A stretch of 64,000 nt of DNA from Phascolarctos cinereus (taxonomy: Eukaryota; Chordata; Mammalia; Diprotodontia; Phascolarctidae): positions 9,168,501-9,232,500 of the forward strand of contig NW_018344008.1 of assembly GCF_002099425.1 (NCBI RefSeq), in the 5' to 3' direction. Position 1 is the stretch's first letter. Each line of letters begins with the position of its first letter. The notes beneath the pieces were generated by a model. It searched no databases. It worked only from the letters and a program-made list of their open reading frames with translations, and was not told where the DNA came from. Made by a program: the position numbers and the translations under genes. Shown here in pieces: positions 22,981-34,339 of this stretch.

Positions 22981-23679
22981 CAGTGTCTTTGACTTAGGAC
23001 TTGTTCTAGCATAAGAGAGGCATCAGACTGGCAAAGCGTTTTTAGTGGTTACAGTTTTTTATTGTGGGGAAGTTGGGGTATGACCAAAAGTAGAAGCAGA
23101 TATCATGAGCACAGGAGGAGTAAAAGGGAGGATTTTCTGAAGGACCTTGACGGTAGCTTTCAGAGTCAGCTGGGATGGTTTGGTGAAGTGCTACAGGGTT
23201 CTTGGGAGCCTCTCAGTATAACTAAGCATGTTGGTGGGTTTCATGGAACTCGATGAGGACTGGTAGGCTGAACAATGGGAAGCCTGGAAACTTTTTGCCT
23301 AGGTATGGCTCAAGTAGGTTTGGGGTAACAGTTTTTTATGTGGCCTCTTCTAAGGGGTAGAAGGCACCCAGAGTGCCAAGTGGACTGGGTGCAGGGGGCT
23401 CCTAGGTCCGTTTTCTAGGGATTTTTCTGTCTTTGTGTTAGGCGCCCAGCCTACTGGTGTTGAAACCTTTAGTAGGCTTGAAACCTCTTTAGCGTGGTAG
23501 AGCCTGGTAGAGTTTGTGCTTCACTGGTATATCCTTTAAGAGCCCAAGGTCATCTCCACACCATAATGAGCTACTGTGGTATGTTTTCTGTGGAATTATC
23601 TGTAGATTAATGTCTATGAATCCATTCAGTTGTGTTGATACTGAGATATTCTTTTTTTCATATCATGATGATTATCACA
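22981..23679. other. Unassigned segment, richer in G+C than its surroundings
   Basis: About 700 bases with a base composition unlike the flanks. It lies between two fragments of one repeat type. A + strand open frame (23,062-23,256) has no recognisable domain. Confidence 0.35.
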
Positions 23680-23860
23680 AGATCACTGGATTTGCAAGTG
23701 GACAGGAAAGCAGCGATTAACTAGTCAAGGATTTTTCTTTTGCAGTTTAGGAAACTGAGATTAGGAAAGATGACTTGTAAAATCATGTAGGTTTTGGTAT
23801 AGTAGAGCCAGAATTAGAACCCGGGATTTTTTATTCCAAATGCAGCATTCTCAACTATTT
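23680..23860 (+). mobile_element. Second L3/MIR3-type 3' end fragment
   Basis: AGATCACTGGATTTGCAAGT, GATTAACTAGTCAAGG, TTTAGGAAACTGAGATTAGG and AGAGCCAGAATTAGAACCC appear in order. Confidence 0.55.
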
Positions 23861-23966
23861 CATGTTCTAATATTGTTTCTTTCCTTTTAGAGGCATCATT
23901 ATTTTTTTCTAATGAAGATCAGCTTCTTTCATGCACACACTGTCTGTGTATATTTTTAAAAAAGGA

Positions 23967-24105
23967 GGGGAGCAGCTAGGTGGCACAGTGGATAGAGCAC
24001 TGGCCTTGGAGTCAAGAGAACCTGAGTTCAAATGTGCCCTCAGACACTTACTAGCTGTGTGACCCTGGCCAAGTCACTTCACCCCAATTGCCTTTAAAAA
24101 AAAAA
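23967..24105 (+). mobile_element. MAR1/WSINE-type SINE
   Basis: Close to the consensus: GGGGAGCAGCTAGGTGGCAC, AGTGGATAGAGCACTGGCC, CTTACTAGCTGTGTGACCCT and AATTGCCTTT followed by an A run. No clear target duplication was found. Confidence 0.93.
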
Positions 24106-24194
24106 GGCAAAACAAAACTCCTGTTAAAATGTATAGTCAAGTGCACCATTCTCATATTGACAACATTCATATATGTCAGGAGGTGTAGTAGTCA

Positions 24195-27100
24195 TGTAAA
24201 CTCTCAAGTATTTTATGTTTTTAGCAGTTATTTTAAACAGACTTTCTTTTTCTACCTTCTTGCTGGGTTTGTTTGTAACATGTAGAAATACTGATAATTT
24301 GTTTTGTGGGTTTATTTTATATACTGTAACTTTGAAGTTAATTGTTTCATTTAGTTTTTTAGTAAACTATACAGTTCTCTAGCTAAACCATCATTCAGAT
24401 TGCAAAAAGCAAGTTATATTTACTTTTGCCTATGCTTATTGCACCAATTTCTTTTTCTTGTCTTATTGCTATAGTTAGCATTTCTAATAAAATATCAAAT
24501 AGTAGTGATGATAATGGTCATGCTTACTTTCACCTGATCTTATTGGAAAGGGCTTTTATCATCTTTTCATATAATGCTGACTCTTGATTTTGTTCATTTT
24601 CTTTTTCTGAAATCAGGGTGTCTTCTATTTTGTGTTACAGTAATCTGGGACATTTTGTGTATTTGTAGTATTTATCCATTTCATTTGGATCGTGTGGTTT
24701 TGGGCATATAATTCTGCAAAATAGTTCTGAACAATTTCTCTTATTTCTTCATTGGTTGTAAAATCACCTTTTTTATTTTTGATACCAGTAATTTAGTTTC
24801 TTTTTTTAAGTAAAGTTAGGTAATGACTGATCTAATTTGCCAAGTGGTTCTTTTTTCCCCCTTTTTTCTGTTAAAAAAAAAAACCAGCTGCTAGTTCTAT
24901 TTATTAATTAATTCAGTGGCTTTTTCCTTTCACTTTTGATCATCTCTTTGGTTTTCAGGGTTTCTATTTTGGTGTTTCATTGGGAGTTTTAAATTTCTTA
25001 TTTTCTACTTCTTGTTTTTAGTTGCATTCTAATTTGTCAATGTGCTCTTTCTCTCTTTTTTGTTTTTGTTTTTTTTCATGGAAATAGAGAGATAAATTTT
25101 CCCGTAAGGCCAACTTTGTTTGCATCCCCAGAATTTGGTATGTTGTCTCATTATTATCATTATCTTGAATAAAATTGATTATTTCTATGACTCATTCTTT
25201 GACCCACCCATTTTTCATGAGAGTCACCAGTTAATTTCTAACTTTTGCTGAAGAAGACATTTATTGAATATAACTTTATTGTGCTATGGTACCTAAAAAT
25301 GTCTTTTATATTTCTAATTTTCTGCATTTGTTTGTGAGTATTTTATGCCCTAATATAAAATTTTATTAGTCTTTTACTTTTGGGGGGTTTTTGTTGTTAA
25401 ATTCATCTGGGTCTAAGGGGGGTAAATTGAGGTCCCTCACTTTTATAATTTTATTATTTTTACTGTAACTCATTTAACTTTTCCTTAAAATACTTCTCTA
25501 CTATGCTTGTGTATGTTTAGTATTGCTATTATTTCATCGTTGATACCTTTGATCAAAGTGTATGTTCTTTGTTTATCTCTTTTAATAATATATTTTTTTT
25601 GTTTTGTCTAAGATCATGATTTCTACCCCCTACCTCACCCTTTTTTGCTTCAGCTGAACATAATACATTTTACTACATTCTTTTATTTTAATTGTGTCCA
25701 TTTCCTGTTGTCTTATGGAGTCATTAGCTTATATTTGGTCAATTCTAATTTTCATGGAGTTTGTGACTCGAACTAGATCTTATACCTTAATGGGCCAAGC
25801 TGTTAATTCCCTTTCTGGTTCTTTCTTTCATAGCTTCCATTTCTTTTCCAAGTCTTCCTTCTAACACTCTCATTTCATTTATAAAAAACATTTTTAAATC
25901 CTTGTTTTATTTCTTCCAGGAGTTCCCATTGAATTTGTGTCTTTGAAGTTTATGTTTTTCTTTGAGACCTGGCTTATAATTGTTTTAAAGTCATTCTCTT
26001 CTTCTGGGTTTGTATCTTGAAGATCTCTCTCACCATAATAACTTTTTGTTTGTTTGCCTATTCCCCCAACTTAATTCCTGACTTCAGCCTTGAAATTAGG
26101 GTCAGACTCTTAGCCTTCCTGGAGGGAATATCTGGTCTCGTCCTGTTGCTGCATTCTTGAAGTACAAATATTGTGTTATTCTGGGATCCCCAGACCAGCT
26201 CAGGCTAGAGAACTGTAAGCATTAGTCTGAGCTCTTAAAAGTTCTTGACCGGAGTTTGGGTCTGAGCAACTGTATACTGCAACTGAACTCAGCCTCTGTC
26301 AGCCAGCAGAAAAGCTCTACTGGTTCAGAGTGACCAAACTGTAGGCTTCCTTTTGCTCTAGAATTCCTACCCTAATTATTCTACTGAAGGATTCAGTGGG
26401 CTAGAAACTGAAACATAAACTTCGCGTCTTATTGTCCGCTGATTGGCCTTGGATACTCTGTACCTTTACACTTCCATCAGCCTCTTCTGTCTCTAATTGG
26501 AGGGCTGAAGGGTGGAGCACCAAATTCCTCCTGGAGTTTTCCTTCATAGAGGGCAGCATTTGGACTTTCTAGCTCATTGCACTTTCCATCTTCAGCTCTA
26601 CTTGGTTTTAGCTCCACAGGATAAGATGCCCCCGTTCTCAGTACCCTCTGGTGTCTCTTCCTCCGTACCCCTTTCCAAGTTCCTTTTGTGGGTTGTCTTC
26701 CTCCATTAGATTGTAAGCTCTGAAGGGAAGGGATTGTCTTTTTCTTATTTGTTTGTCCCTGGCACTTAGCACAGTGCCCGCCACATAGAAGGTACTTGAT
26801 AAATGTTTATTAATTATTGAATTGAATTGATACCCTGGTCTGTTAGAAGCTAGGTGTCAGACTGTTGCTGCTTGTTTTCTGAACTGCTGCTTGCTCCTCA
26901 TTCCTAGGTACATAGCTCAGGACCTGCTCCTTACCCAGGGATACCAAAAAATGGGAAAAGACCCCCTTCTCATTCTGCCTTTAAATGTGAGCCTGAATGG
27001 GATAGTGGGCCACAAAGCTTCCAGTTGGCAGCTGTTCCCACACCCTAAACATGGTGCAACAGAATGGATCTAGACCCATTCTTGACCGGTTGCGCACTCT

Positions 27101-27300
27101 CTGAACTGGACTCCTCTACATGGTGTATTCTTGGCTAGACCCAATCCACGGTGACCATAGACCTCTCTTTCTGTGTCTTCTTATGTGATCAGTGCTGAGA
27201 AAATGACTCATAGTTACGTTTTTCTGCATCAGGATACAGTCTGGTGCATTCTCTGGATTGGTTGAAGGAGTTTGGGATTGGGAGTGGGGGGAATATTGCA
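24195..27300 (-). mobile_element. L1 LINE, RT and endonuclease region joined to 5' region, antisense
   Basis: 24,200-25,100 is the complement of the ORF2 RT domain (TTGCTGGGTTTGTTTGTAAC, CTGATCTTATTGGAAAGGGC, AACCAGCTGCTAG). 25,100-25,650 continues toward the endonuclease (CATCCCCAGAATTTGGTATG, GTCTAAGATCATGATTTCTA). From about 25,700 it reads as ORF1 N-terminal or 5'UTR text (TCTTTGAGACCTGGCTTATA) up to about 27,300. The ORF1 C-terminus and ORF2 N-terminus seem to be missing. An L2 tail is inserted at 26,690-26,830. Confidence 0.7.
26690..26830 (+). mobile_element. L2 3' end
   Basis: TTAGATTGTAAGCTCTGAAG, GGCACTTAGCACAGTGCCCG and ACTTGATAAATGTTTATTAA are the sense L2 terminus. Confidence 0.85.
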
Positions 27301-27359
27301 GTACTATTACTGCTTGGCCATTTTGGCTTCCTAGTGTCCTTTTTAACATGTGAGTGAAG

Positions 27360-27500
27360 GTAGTGCAGTCCAAAACCAAACAAAATACTCCAAATGTGGT
27401 ATGACCAGTTGAGAGTACAGAAGGACGCGGCTTTGGTATTCATGGAAGCTGTCTATCTTATCTCTTAATGCAGTCCAGCATCACAGTCAGCTTTTGGGGG
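27360..27500 (-). mobile_element. L3/CR1-type fragment, antisense
   Basis: ATACTCCAAATGTGGTATGA, CCAGTTGAGAGTACAGAAGG and CAGTCCAGCATCACAGTCAG match the antisense L3 text also seen at 32.5 and 55.5 kb. Confidence 0.6.
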
Positions 27501-27534
27501 CTAATGACTAAGATTGGTCATGCGGATTACTCAG

Positions 27535-28450
27535 GTTTTTTTTTTCTTTTATTATTGTGATTATTTTCATTTATATTGTTGTGATCATTTTGTATATTTT
27601 TCTCTTGGTTCTGCTTATTTTACTTTGCATCAGTTACTGCCTTATGATATATCTCTGAATTCTTCCTGTTCATTGTTTCTTATGGCACATTAACATTCCA
27701 TTGTATTCATTTATATACTACAGTTTGTTTATATTCTGGTCTGTGGGGAAATGGCTTGAATTACTATTTTTTAATAGTACCACAAAAATTCATACTCTGA
27801 ATATTTTGATACATATGGAGTTTTTATTTCTCTCTTTTTCCTCTTTGGTTGTCTGCTTATACAGTAGTGGGATCTCTGGGTCAACAGATAATGACTTGTT
27901 CAATTTAATGACTTGTTTTTCTAGAACCATCAGACCAAATTCATAGCTCCACCAATAATATATTTGTGTGCCTGTCTTCCGATAGCCCCTATAACGTAGA
28001 CTTTTTCCATCTTTTGTTATCTTTGCCAGGTTTATGGGTTTTAAATGTCAGATTTGCAGTACTTTGCATTTTTCTTTTTGATAATTTCCAGCTGTCCGGT
28101 GATAGTTTATGATTCCATTGGAAATACGATCCTATTGGATAACCTTTTGAGGGAATTTTTTTTTATCTTATCTATTTGTTATACAGTAAACTTTTATCAG
28201 AGGTATGTGATGCAGAGATTTCTCCCTTCTCCCCCAGTGTCTCTTCTTACCTTACCAATTTTGATTTTGTTTGGATGGGCCTGAGGCCGGATTTGAACTC
28301 TTGCCTTCCTGACTTCAGGCCACTGTATAACCTTACTACCTGTTTGGATAAAAATTTTGCCCTTCACCATAATTATGAAAGGTAGTTCTTTCATTCTCTA
28401 ATTTTTTTAAGATGTGCTGCTTTATAATTAAAAATTTACCTGTTCTTTAC
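27535..28450 (-). mobile_element. L1 3'UTR and ORF2 C-terminus, antisense
   Basis: A T run at the left end (the complement of the tail) is followed by TTGTGATCATTTTG, CTTGGTTCTGCTTATTTTAC, GTGGGATCTCTGGGTCAACA and AGCTCCACCAATAATATA. About 28,262-28,335 is an inserted antisense MIR fragment (GGATTTGAACTCTTGCCTTC). Confidence 0.75.
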
Positions 28451-29545
28451 GAAGCAACACTGAGTCTTTGTAGTCTCAATTTCCTTTTCTAGTTGTTTAC
28501 TGCAGTTACTTAAAAATATTCTGAGAAGGAGATAGGCTTTCCCAGAATTTCAAAATTGCCTGATACAATAAAGGTTAAGAACTCCTGTTCTAGAAGAATA
28601 ATAGAATGTAGCATAAATTAAACAGTATCATCAGTTTCGACTCATCCAACCATTTGAACAATTATTAAGAAGCCTTTTAAATCCTGGCGAATCGCTTACA
28701 ACAGCCAGTATTAATTAGTAGTAGGCCAGAATCTAGGTCTTATAATGGTAAACATAACTGAATTAAACAAACAAACAAAAAAAATCATAAGCTATATAAC
28801 ATATCAAATTTTACTTTAAAAAAACACAAGGACCCTTTTTGTAGATTGTACTTTAAATTATCAAAATATTATTGTTATTTCTTTTAGTGTGTTAGCATGT
28901 ATTGAAATATTGACATGCTAAGAAGGTGGCTCATTTCTAGACAAAAACTTTCTAGCACTTAGAGGATTTACAGTGACATATGTCCATTTGAAAATTAGCC
29001 AGAATTGAGTGTGAGTGGGAGCCAGCTTCAAAACAAAGCCAGGAGTCTGTTTCCTTCAAGAGGGGCAAAGATAATCTTGATTATTCGAATGAATCTTTCC
29101 AAAACAACTTGATGTGCTCTTTCTGGGATTCAGATTTGGCCTTACTTTGGTTTTCAAATTCAGAATGCCTCATTTTAAATGAATGGAGACCAAGTGGAAC
29201 AGAAATCTTTAAAAAGTTAGAAAATCCTAGAAGGCACTGGGGGGGGAAGGGAGAAGTTTTTGTTTAAGTTTAGGCAGATATTAGATTTTTTTGAATTACA
29301 GATATTTTTAATACAATTATGTAGTAATACAATTATGACTTTCTATTGTTCAGCAATTAATATTTGTCATTTGCCTTACTAAGTTATATTAAGTAACTTG
29401 GTTGAGATCAAGAAGTTTCTGTTTAGGTTCTCTGTGATCTCTGATGGAAGTTTCTGTGGCAGTATCCATGATTATAACAGGAGGTTTGTTTGCAAATTTG
29501 GAGTCTTACTTTTCAGAAGCATAGTAGGTGATTTTTGTTGTTGTT
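28451..29545. other. Repeat-poor intron sequence with one transposon-like end
   Basis: About 28,540-28,595 ends in AAGGTTAAGAACTCCTGTTC, like the hAT-type ends noted at 17,020. The remaining 900 bases have no recognisable repeat. Confidence 0.4.
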
Positions 29546-29694
29546 TTCTAATAACGAATAGCAATGCAGTATTCCCTCATGAAAATGTTCCTATGGACTT
29601 TCATGTACTTGTAGCGCCTATTTCTTACAAAAATATGAGAGAACTAGCAAATGCTCTTAGATAAAATGCTTATATGTGAGGTGTGGCATTCCCC
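29546..29694 (+). repeat. Source arm of a 149-bp inverted duplication
   Basis: An inverted copy lies at 32,043-32,190. By eye there are 6 substitutions and 1 single-base indel (about 95% identity). This arm is embedded in otherwise unique sequence. Confidence 0.93.
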
Positions 29695-29814
29695 TGGACT
29701 AGGGTGGTGGTAGTGGCAATGAGGAGTTGATAGTAGGGGAAATTTTTTTTTTTCTGGTTGAAAGATTTAGCCCACATTATTTACCAAATACTAAGTTAGC
29801 TTTTTAAAAAATTC

Positions 29815-31800
29815 ATCTTGGGGCTGCTGGCCAAAATGTCTTCTTAAACAGAGGCAGAATCCTCCAGCTCCCTTATGTCTACAAAAGCCAAAAACCTACA
29901 AATTGCCCCAGACCAATAATCAAGAACTCCAAAGGCAAACTGCAGTGACTTCTTCTGTTCTCAAACTACACCAAAAGTCAGACCAAGGTTCACATGCAAT
30001 ACTAAAGAATATTGCTGGTAAAGCCAGTAGTAGTACAGGCAAACAAGCTAGCAGCATTCTGGTGCAACCAGACTGGCCAGAGACCTGTAGGCTGTAAGGT
30101 TTTGTTTGAAACAGCAGAAACAAAGAGTCTTCCATGGTTGGAAACCCACAATATGGACCTTGGAAACCTTTGTGGCATGGCGTTGTCAGCACCCTGGGCG
30201 AAAGGGCACCTGTGCTGAGATGCTGTATAACAGAAGTGTCAAACTCCCTGCCAGCCTCAGCAAAGTACTTGAAAAACTCCGGAGTGCTGCCTGAACCAGA
30301 TTAAAATGTAATTGAGTAAATAAAAATACAGTATACCAAGTACATCATTTTGAGGCAGGGGATATGTGCCAGTGACTGTACTAAGCACTTTACAGATATA
30401 TCATTTGATCCTCATAACAATCCTATAACGTAAGTGCTGATATTATCCTCATTTTACAGTTGAGGAAACTGAGGCAAGCAGCACATAAGCGACTTGCCAG
30501 GGTCACACAGATAGTAAGACTCTGAGGTCAGATTTGAACTCAGATTTTTCTGACTCCAGGCCCACTGTTCTGTTTTGCTACCTAGAATATCCAGAAGAAA
30601 TTAAGCAACTAGGCAAAAAATAAAGCCCTGCAGAATAGCATTGGAAAGAGAATAAATAGCTTAAAATTGAAAGGAGTAAATCTGCCCGCTACAGTCTCCT
30701 TGAAAATTAAAATTTACCAAAGAGAAATTAATGACTTCATGAGAGAGCAAAACATAGAACAAAATTTAAAGATTGCATCTGTTGTTACAAACAGATGACT
30801 TAGGAAACCAGAGAAGAAGACATAAATTAAAAATTGCTGGGCTCATTGAAACCCATGATAAAAAAAAAAAGCCTGGAGAGAATCATATCAAGAATCAAGA
30901 AATCATAAATGAAATCTCTGTTAAATTCTAATTCTAAAGTCAATTAAATCTGTTAGATCCAGAGGTCAAAGGAGAGATAGAAAGAATCTATCAATCACCT
31001 CCTGAAAGAAACTCCGAAAAGGAAAACCCCAGAAATATCATATCCCTAATCTAGAGTTTTCATGTCAAAGAAAAGAAAAACTGCATGCGTCCAGAAAGAC
31101 ACCATTCAGGTACCAAGAAACCACAGTCAGGAACACCTAAGACCTGGCAGCTTCTACCGCAGATAAGAGGAGATACTGGTTTCAAAAGATAAAAGTTACA
31201 GCCAAGGATATCTTATTCTGCAAAGCTGAGTAAAATATCGCAGAAGTGGAGCTTTAATCAATAAAAGACTTTCAAGTATTTCTGATGAAAAGATCAGAGC
31301 AGAGTAAGAACTTTGAAATACAAACACAAGAGAAACCTAAACAGGCAAATTTTTTGGTCATTTGGAAGGGGCTCTATGATGATTTGGTGTTAACATTTTA
31401 ATTGGAGAGGGGTAAAAGAAATAGATCCCTTCAAAATTTGAATGTCTTCAAAGGGAGAGTTAAATAAGCAAAACCAGACCCAGTGTGGGGATTGGTTATA
31501 TCCTGCAGGTTTTGTGAGGAGGAAGAGAAGAAAAAGTAAAAGAAATTCCCTAGTACTGAAAGGAGGAAGAATTGAGTGGAACTTGTGGTTTCTCATGATG
31601 GAGAGGGAGACAGGCTAAGTATAGACAAATACAAAGGAAGGAGTCAGGTAAGAGAGGGTATCAGATGAACCTCACTCTTATCTAAAACAGAGGAGAGTTG
31701 AATACATAACATAAATAGTTTAGTGTAGAAATACAGCAAGATCAACAGGAAAACTAATCAGGAAAGGAGGAGATAGTCCTATGTAGGGAAGGTAACGTTC
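29815..31800 (+). mobile_element. HAL1 half-LINE, sense
   Basis: 5' end: GGCTGCTGGCCAAAATGTCT, an L1/HAL1-type start. About 30,590-31,180 is ORF1 (remnants with RRRHKLKIAGLIETHD and RIYQSPPER); the reading frame is broken. The 3' part (AAGTTACAGCCAAGGATATC, AAGACTTTCAAGTATTTCTG, CTTTGAAATACAAACACAAG) is the HAL1 tail, with no ORF2 between. An antisense MIR is inserted at about 30,345-30,595. Confidence 0.75.
30345..30595 (-). mobile_element. MIR SINE, antisense, inside HAL1
   Basis: TCATTTGATCCTCATAACAA, CAGTTGAGGAAACTGAGGCA, CGACTTGCCAGGGTCACACA and GATTTGAACTCAGATTTTTC appear in order. Confidence 0.9.
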
Positions 31801-31914
31801 TCTTTGGATGATGTAGGTATTGGCAGGCCCTAGATTCTCCTGCCCCAGGCTGTAAATGGGGAAGATGGATTGGCTGAGTAGTGGTAAATCCTGACTATCT
31901 TATGCAAGGACCGC

Positions 31915-32542
31915 AGTTAGAAAGTTTCAGGGTTAGAAGGGACTTCATTGTTTCATCTGGTGTAATTCATAGACTGCAAAAGATTTCTACTACATAATTG
32001 AGTTGTAGTCTTCCAGGTTTTGCTTACAGACCTAACCTAGTGGGGGAATGCCACACCTCACATATAACCATTTTATCCAAGAGCATTTGCTAGTTCTCTC
32101 ATATTTTTGTAAGAAATAGAGCTACAAGTGCATGAAAGTCCATAGGAACATTTTCATGAGGGAATACTGCATTGTTATTCATTATTAGAACCCATTACCC
32201 CCCAAGGCAACCCTAAATATGCCTCTTTTCAGATTTCATCCTTTGCTCTTGGTTTTGCCTTCTGAAGTCAAATAGAACAAATCTAATCCCTTTTCTACAT
32301 GACAGACTATCAAATATTTTTAAGGCAGTTATGTCCCTTTTGAACCTTTTTGTTCTTCAGACTAAACATCCTCAGATATTTAAACTTATCATCACATGGC
32401 ATGTCTTCAGGAATCTATCGTTGTTCCCCTTTCTGGATACTCTCCCACTTTTCAGCGTCCAAATTGTGGTGCCCAGACTTCAACATGATGTTCAGATGTA
32501 GTATGAGCAGGGCACTATCATCTTCTATTCCTGGATGAAAAA
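31915..32542 (-). mobile_element. L3/CR1-type LINE 3' end, antisense, split by a templated insertion
   Basis: The complement follows the L3 3' part: left portion 31,915-32,042 (the complement of ...GAAGTCCCTTCTAACCCTG) and right portion 32,191-32,542 (TTCAGACTAAACATCCTCAG, CCACTTTTCAGCG, TGGTGCCCAGACTTCAACAT). The intervening 148 bp are an inverted copy of 29,546-29,694 and are not L3. Confidence 0.75.
32043..32190 (-). repeat. Inverted copy of 29,546-29,694 inserted in L3
   Basis: Reverse complement of the 29.55-kb arm at about 95% identity. The L3 text resumes on both sides, so this is the inserted (derived) copy. The shared base string TTCTAATAA at one junction may be microhomology. Confidence 0.9.
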
Positions 32543-32764
32543 AAGGAGAGCTTCCTGCCTGACAGGGTCCCACCTGAAGATGAATGGTGGCTCCTTCTGG
32601 TGGATTCTTCTCTAGATTTGAGGTAGGTGGAAGACCTCCATAATTTGGATTCTGTCAACTGATACATTTAGGGAAATTGAGTGGTGATAGATGGCCCTGT
32701 CTTAGTAGAAGTTTTTCACATCTTAACAGGTGGTCGGTATTAGGGCAAGTTTAGGATGATAGTA

Positions 32765-33290
32765 TAGCAAAATACAACAAACAATTATTAAGTTCCAAAT
32801 TCTTTGCTAAACTATAGTGAGACAAAACTAGTAAAAATGGAGCTTGTTCTCAAGGGAATTTACATTTTCACTGGGAGAGATGATATTGGAGTACTGGATT
32901 CAAGTCAACAAATGTTTCTGACATGCTTGCTATGTGCCAAGCACTGTGTTGAGTACTGGAAATACAAATATTAATAGAAAGAAAGACAGTTCCTACTCTT
33001 GAGGAGTTTATGTTTTAATGGGAACAGACAGCACATAAAAAGGAAGTTGTGAAAAGGGCCTTTAGGATAGGGGCAGAAATGAAGGTACCCTGTATCAACA
33101 CCATAAAGAGAGTCTGAAAGATTTAGAAGTTGAGTTTGGAGCAAAATAAAGAATGACTAGACTGGGAATCATTTTCAAAGTGGAAGATATGGGAGGAACC
33201 AGCCAATCAAAGGGAGAGGCCAAAGGGCAGAAAGTACTTCCATTTTGTGAAATTCAGTGAGCTTCCAGAGTGAAGAGGTTTCTGGAGCAT
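32765..33290 (-). mobile_element. Two antisense L2-like fragments
   Basis: First: ACAATTATTAAGTTCCAAAT, then CTTGTTCTCAAGGGAATTTA. Second: ATGCTTGCTATGTGCCAAGC, GTTCCTACTCTTGAGGAGTT. Confidence 0.55.
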
Positions 33291-33540
33291 ATAAATAAGA
33301 TCACTTTATTTGATGTGTATAAAAAAAAAAGAAGAAGAAAGCTCATCTGTCACATATCCCTGTGTCTCAGAGGCACAGTCCAAGGTTCCAGAGTAGGGAA
33401 AAAGATGGAGATGGCTTAGAAATGGTATGAAAGCCTAATTCCAGGCAATGTATGGCAAAAGCTCATCTATCCACAGACAAGAAGAATGGGTCAGGGACAT
33501 GGTAGCTGTCTTCATGTATTTAAAGGATTTTTATGTGAAG
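33291..33540. other. Unassigned intron sequence
   Basis: A-rich and purine-rich, no family recognised. Confidence 0.3.
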
Positions 33541-33655
33541 GTCAAGCTAAAAAGCATGTATTAAGTGCCTACTCTGTGCCATGCATTGTGTTTGGGGATA
33601 GTGCTGGGGATAGGTAAGCAAAAAAACAATCCCTGTTGTCAAGTAGCTCTCAGGC
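33541..33655 (-). mobile_element. Antisense L2-like 3' end
   Basis: AAGTGCCTACTCTGTGCCAT, then TGCTGGGGATAGGTAAGCAA and CCTGTTGTCAAGTAGCTC. Confidence 0.6.
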
Positions 33656-33659
33656 CAGT

Positions 33660-34335
33660 CAGTGTTTTGTAGTTGTTGTCCTTCTTTCTCAAAGAGGTCC
33701 AAAATGACATCGCTATGTTAGAGTCAAGTTACAGTATGTTCAACCGTGGCTGATCAGACGAATACAAGCTTGGAATGTTCTACCACATATTGGGCACAAA
33801 TAGGCCACGTGAACATTTGGGGTGGATTTTCTAAATTTGTACATCTTGCATTTCTTTTGAGCTACTTCAATTCTGCTTTGCTCATAGAGCACAGCACCTT
33901 TTCTGATAAGGGCACACCATGCTGGGCAGTTCTGTGCCAGCGTCTCCCATATCACACAATCAATTCCAAAGTGTCTAAGAGAGACTTTGAGAATGTCCTT
34001 TTATTGCTTCTACTGACCACTGTGTGAGTTCTCTATAAAATAATCTTTTAGGCAAGCATGCATTTAGCATTCTAACAGCATGACCAGCCCATCAGAGTTG
34101 CACTCTCTGCAGTAGAGTTTGAATGCTTGGTAGTTTAGTTCTAGAAAGGACCTCAGTGTCTGGTATCTTATCCTGCCAGGTGATCTTCAGAATCTTCCTA
34201 AGACAGTGTAAATGGAAGCGATTCAGTTTCCTGGCATGGTGCTGGTATACTGTCTGGTGATGATTATGCACTCAGTGCAGTCTCTGAAGCTGAGATGTAA
34301 CAGAGAATGGATCATTTCTCTGCTGCTTGTGCTAA
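33660..34335 (-). mobile_element. RTE-clade LINE, C-terminal coding part and 3'UTR, antisense
   Basis: The minus-strand translation gives HLHCLRKILKITWQDKIPDT, then EVLSRTKLPSIQTLLQRVQL and AGHAVRMLNACLPKRLFYRE, matching the conserved C-terminus after the RT domain of RTE/BovB-like elements. The frame at 33,740-33,955 continues to a C2H2-like finger CPICGRTFQACIRLISH. The 3'UTR is at the left (TTGTTGTCCTTCTTTCTCAA), the same text that RTE-tailed SINEs carry at 49.3 and 53.76 kb. At least one frame change separates the two coding pieces. Confidence 0.8.
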
Positions 34336-34339
34336 TTTT

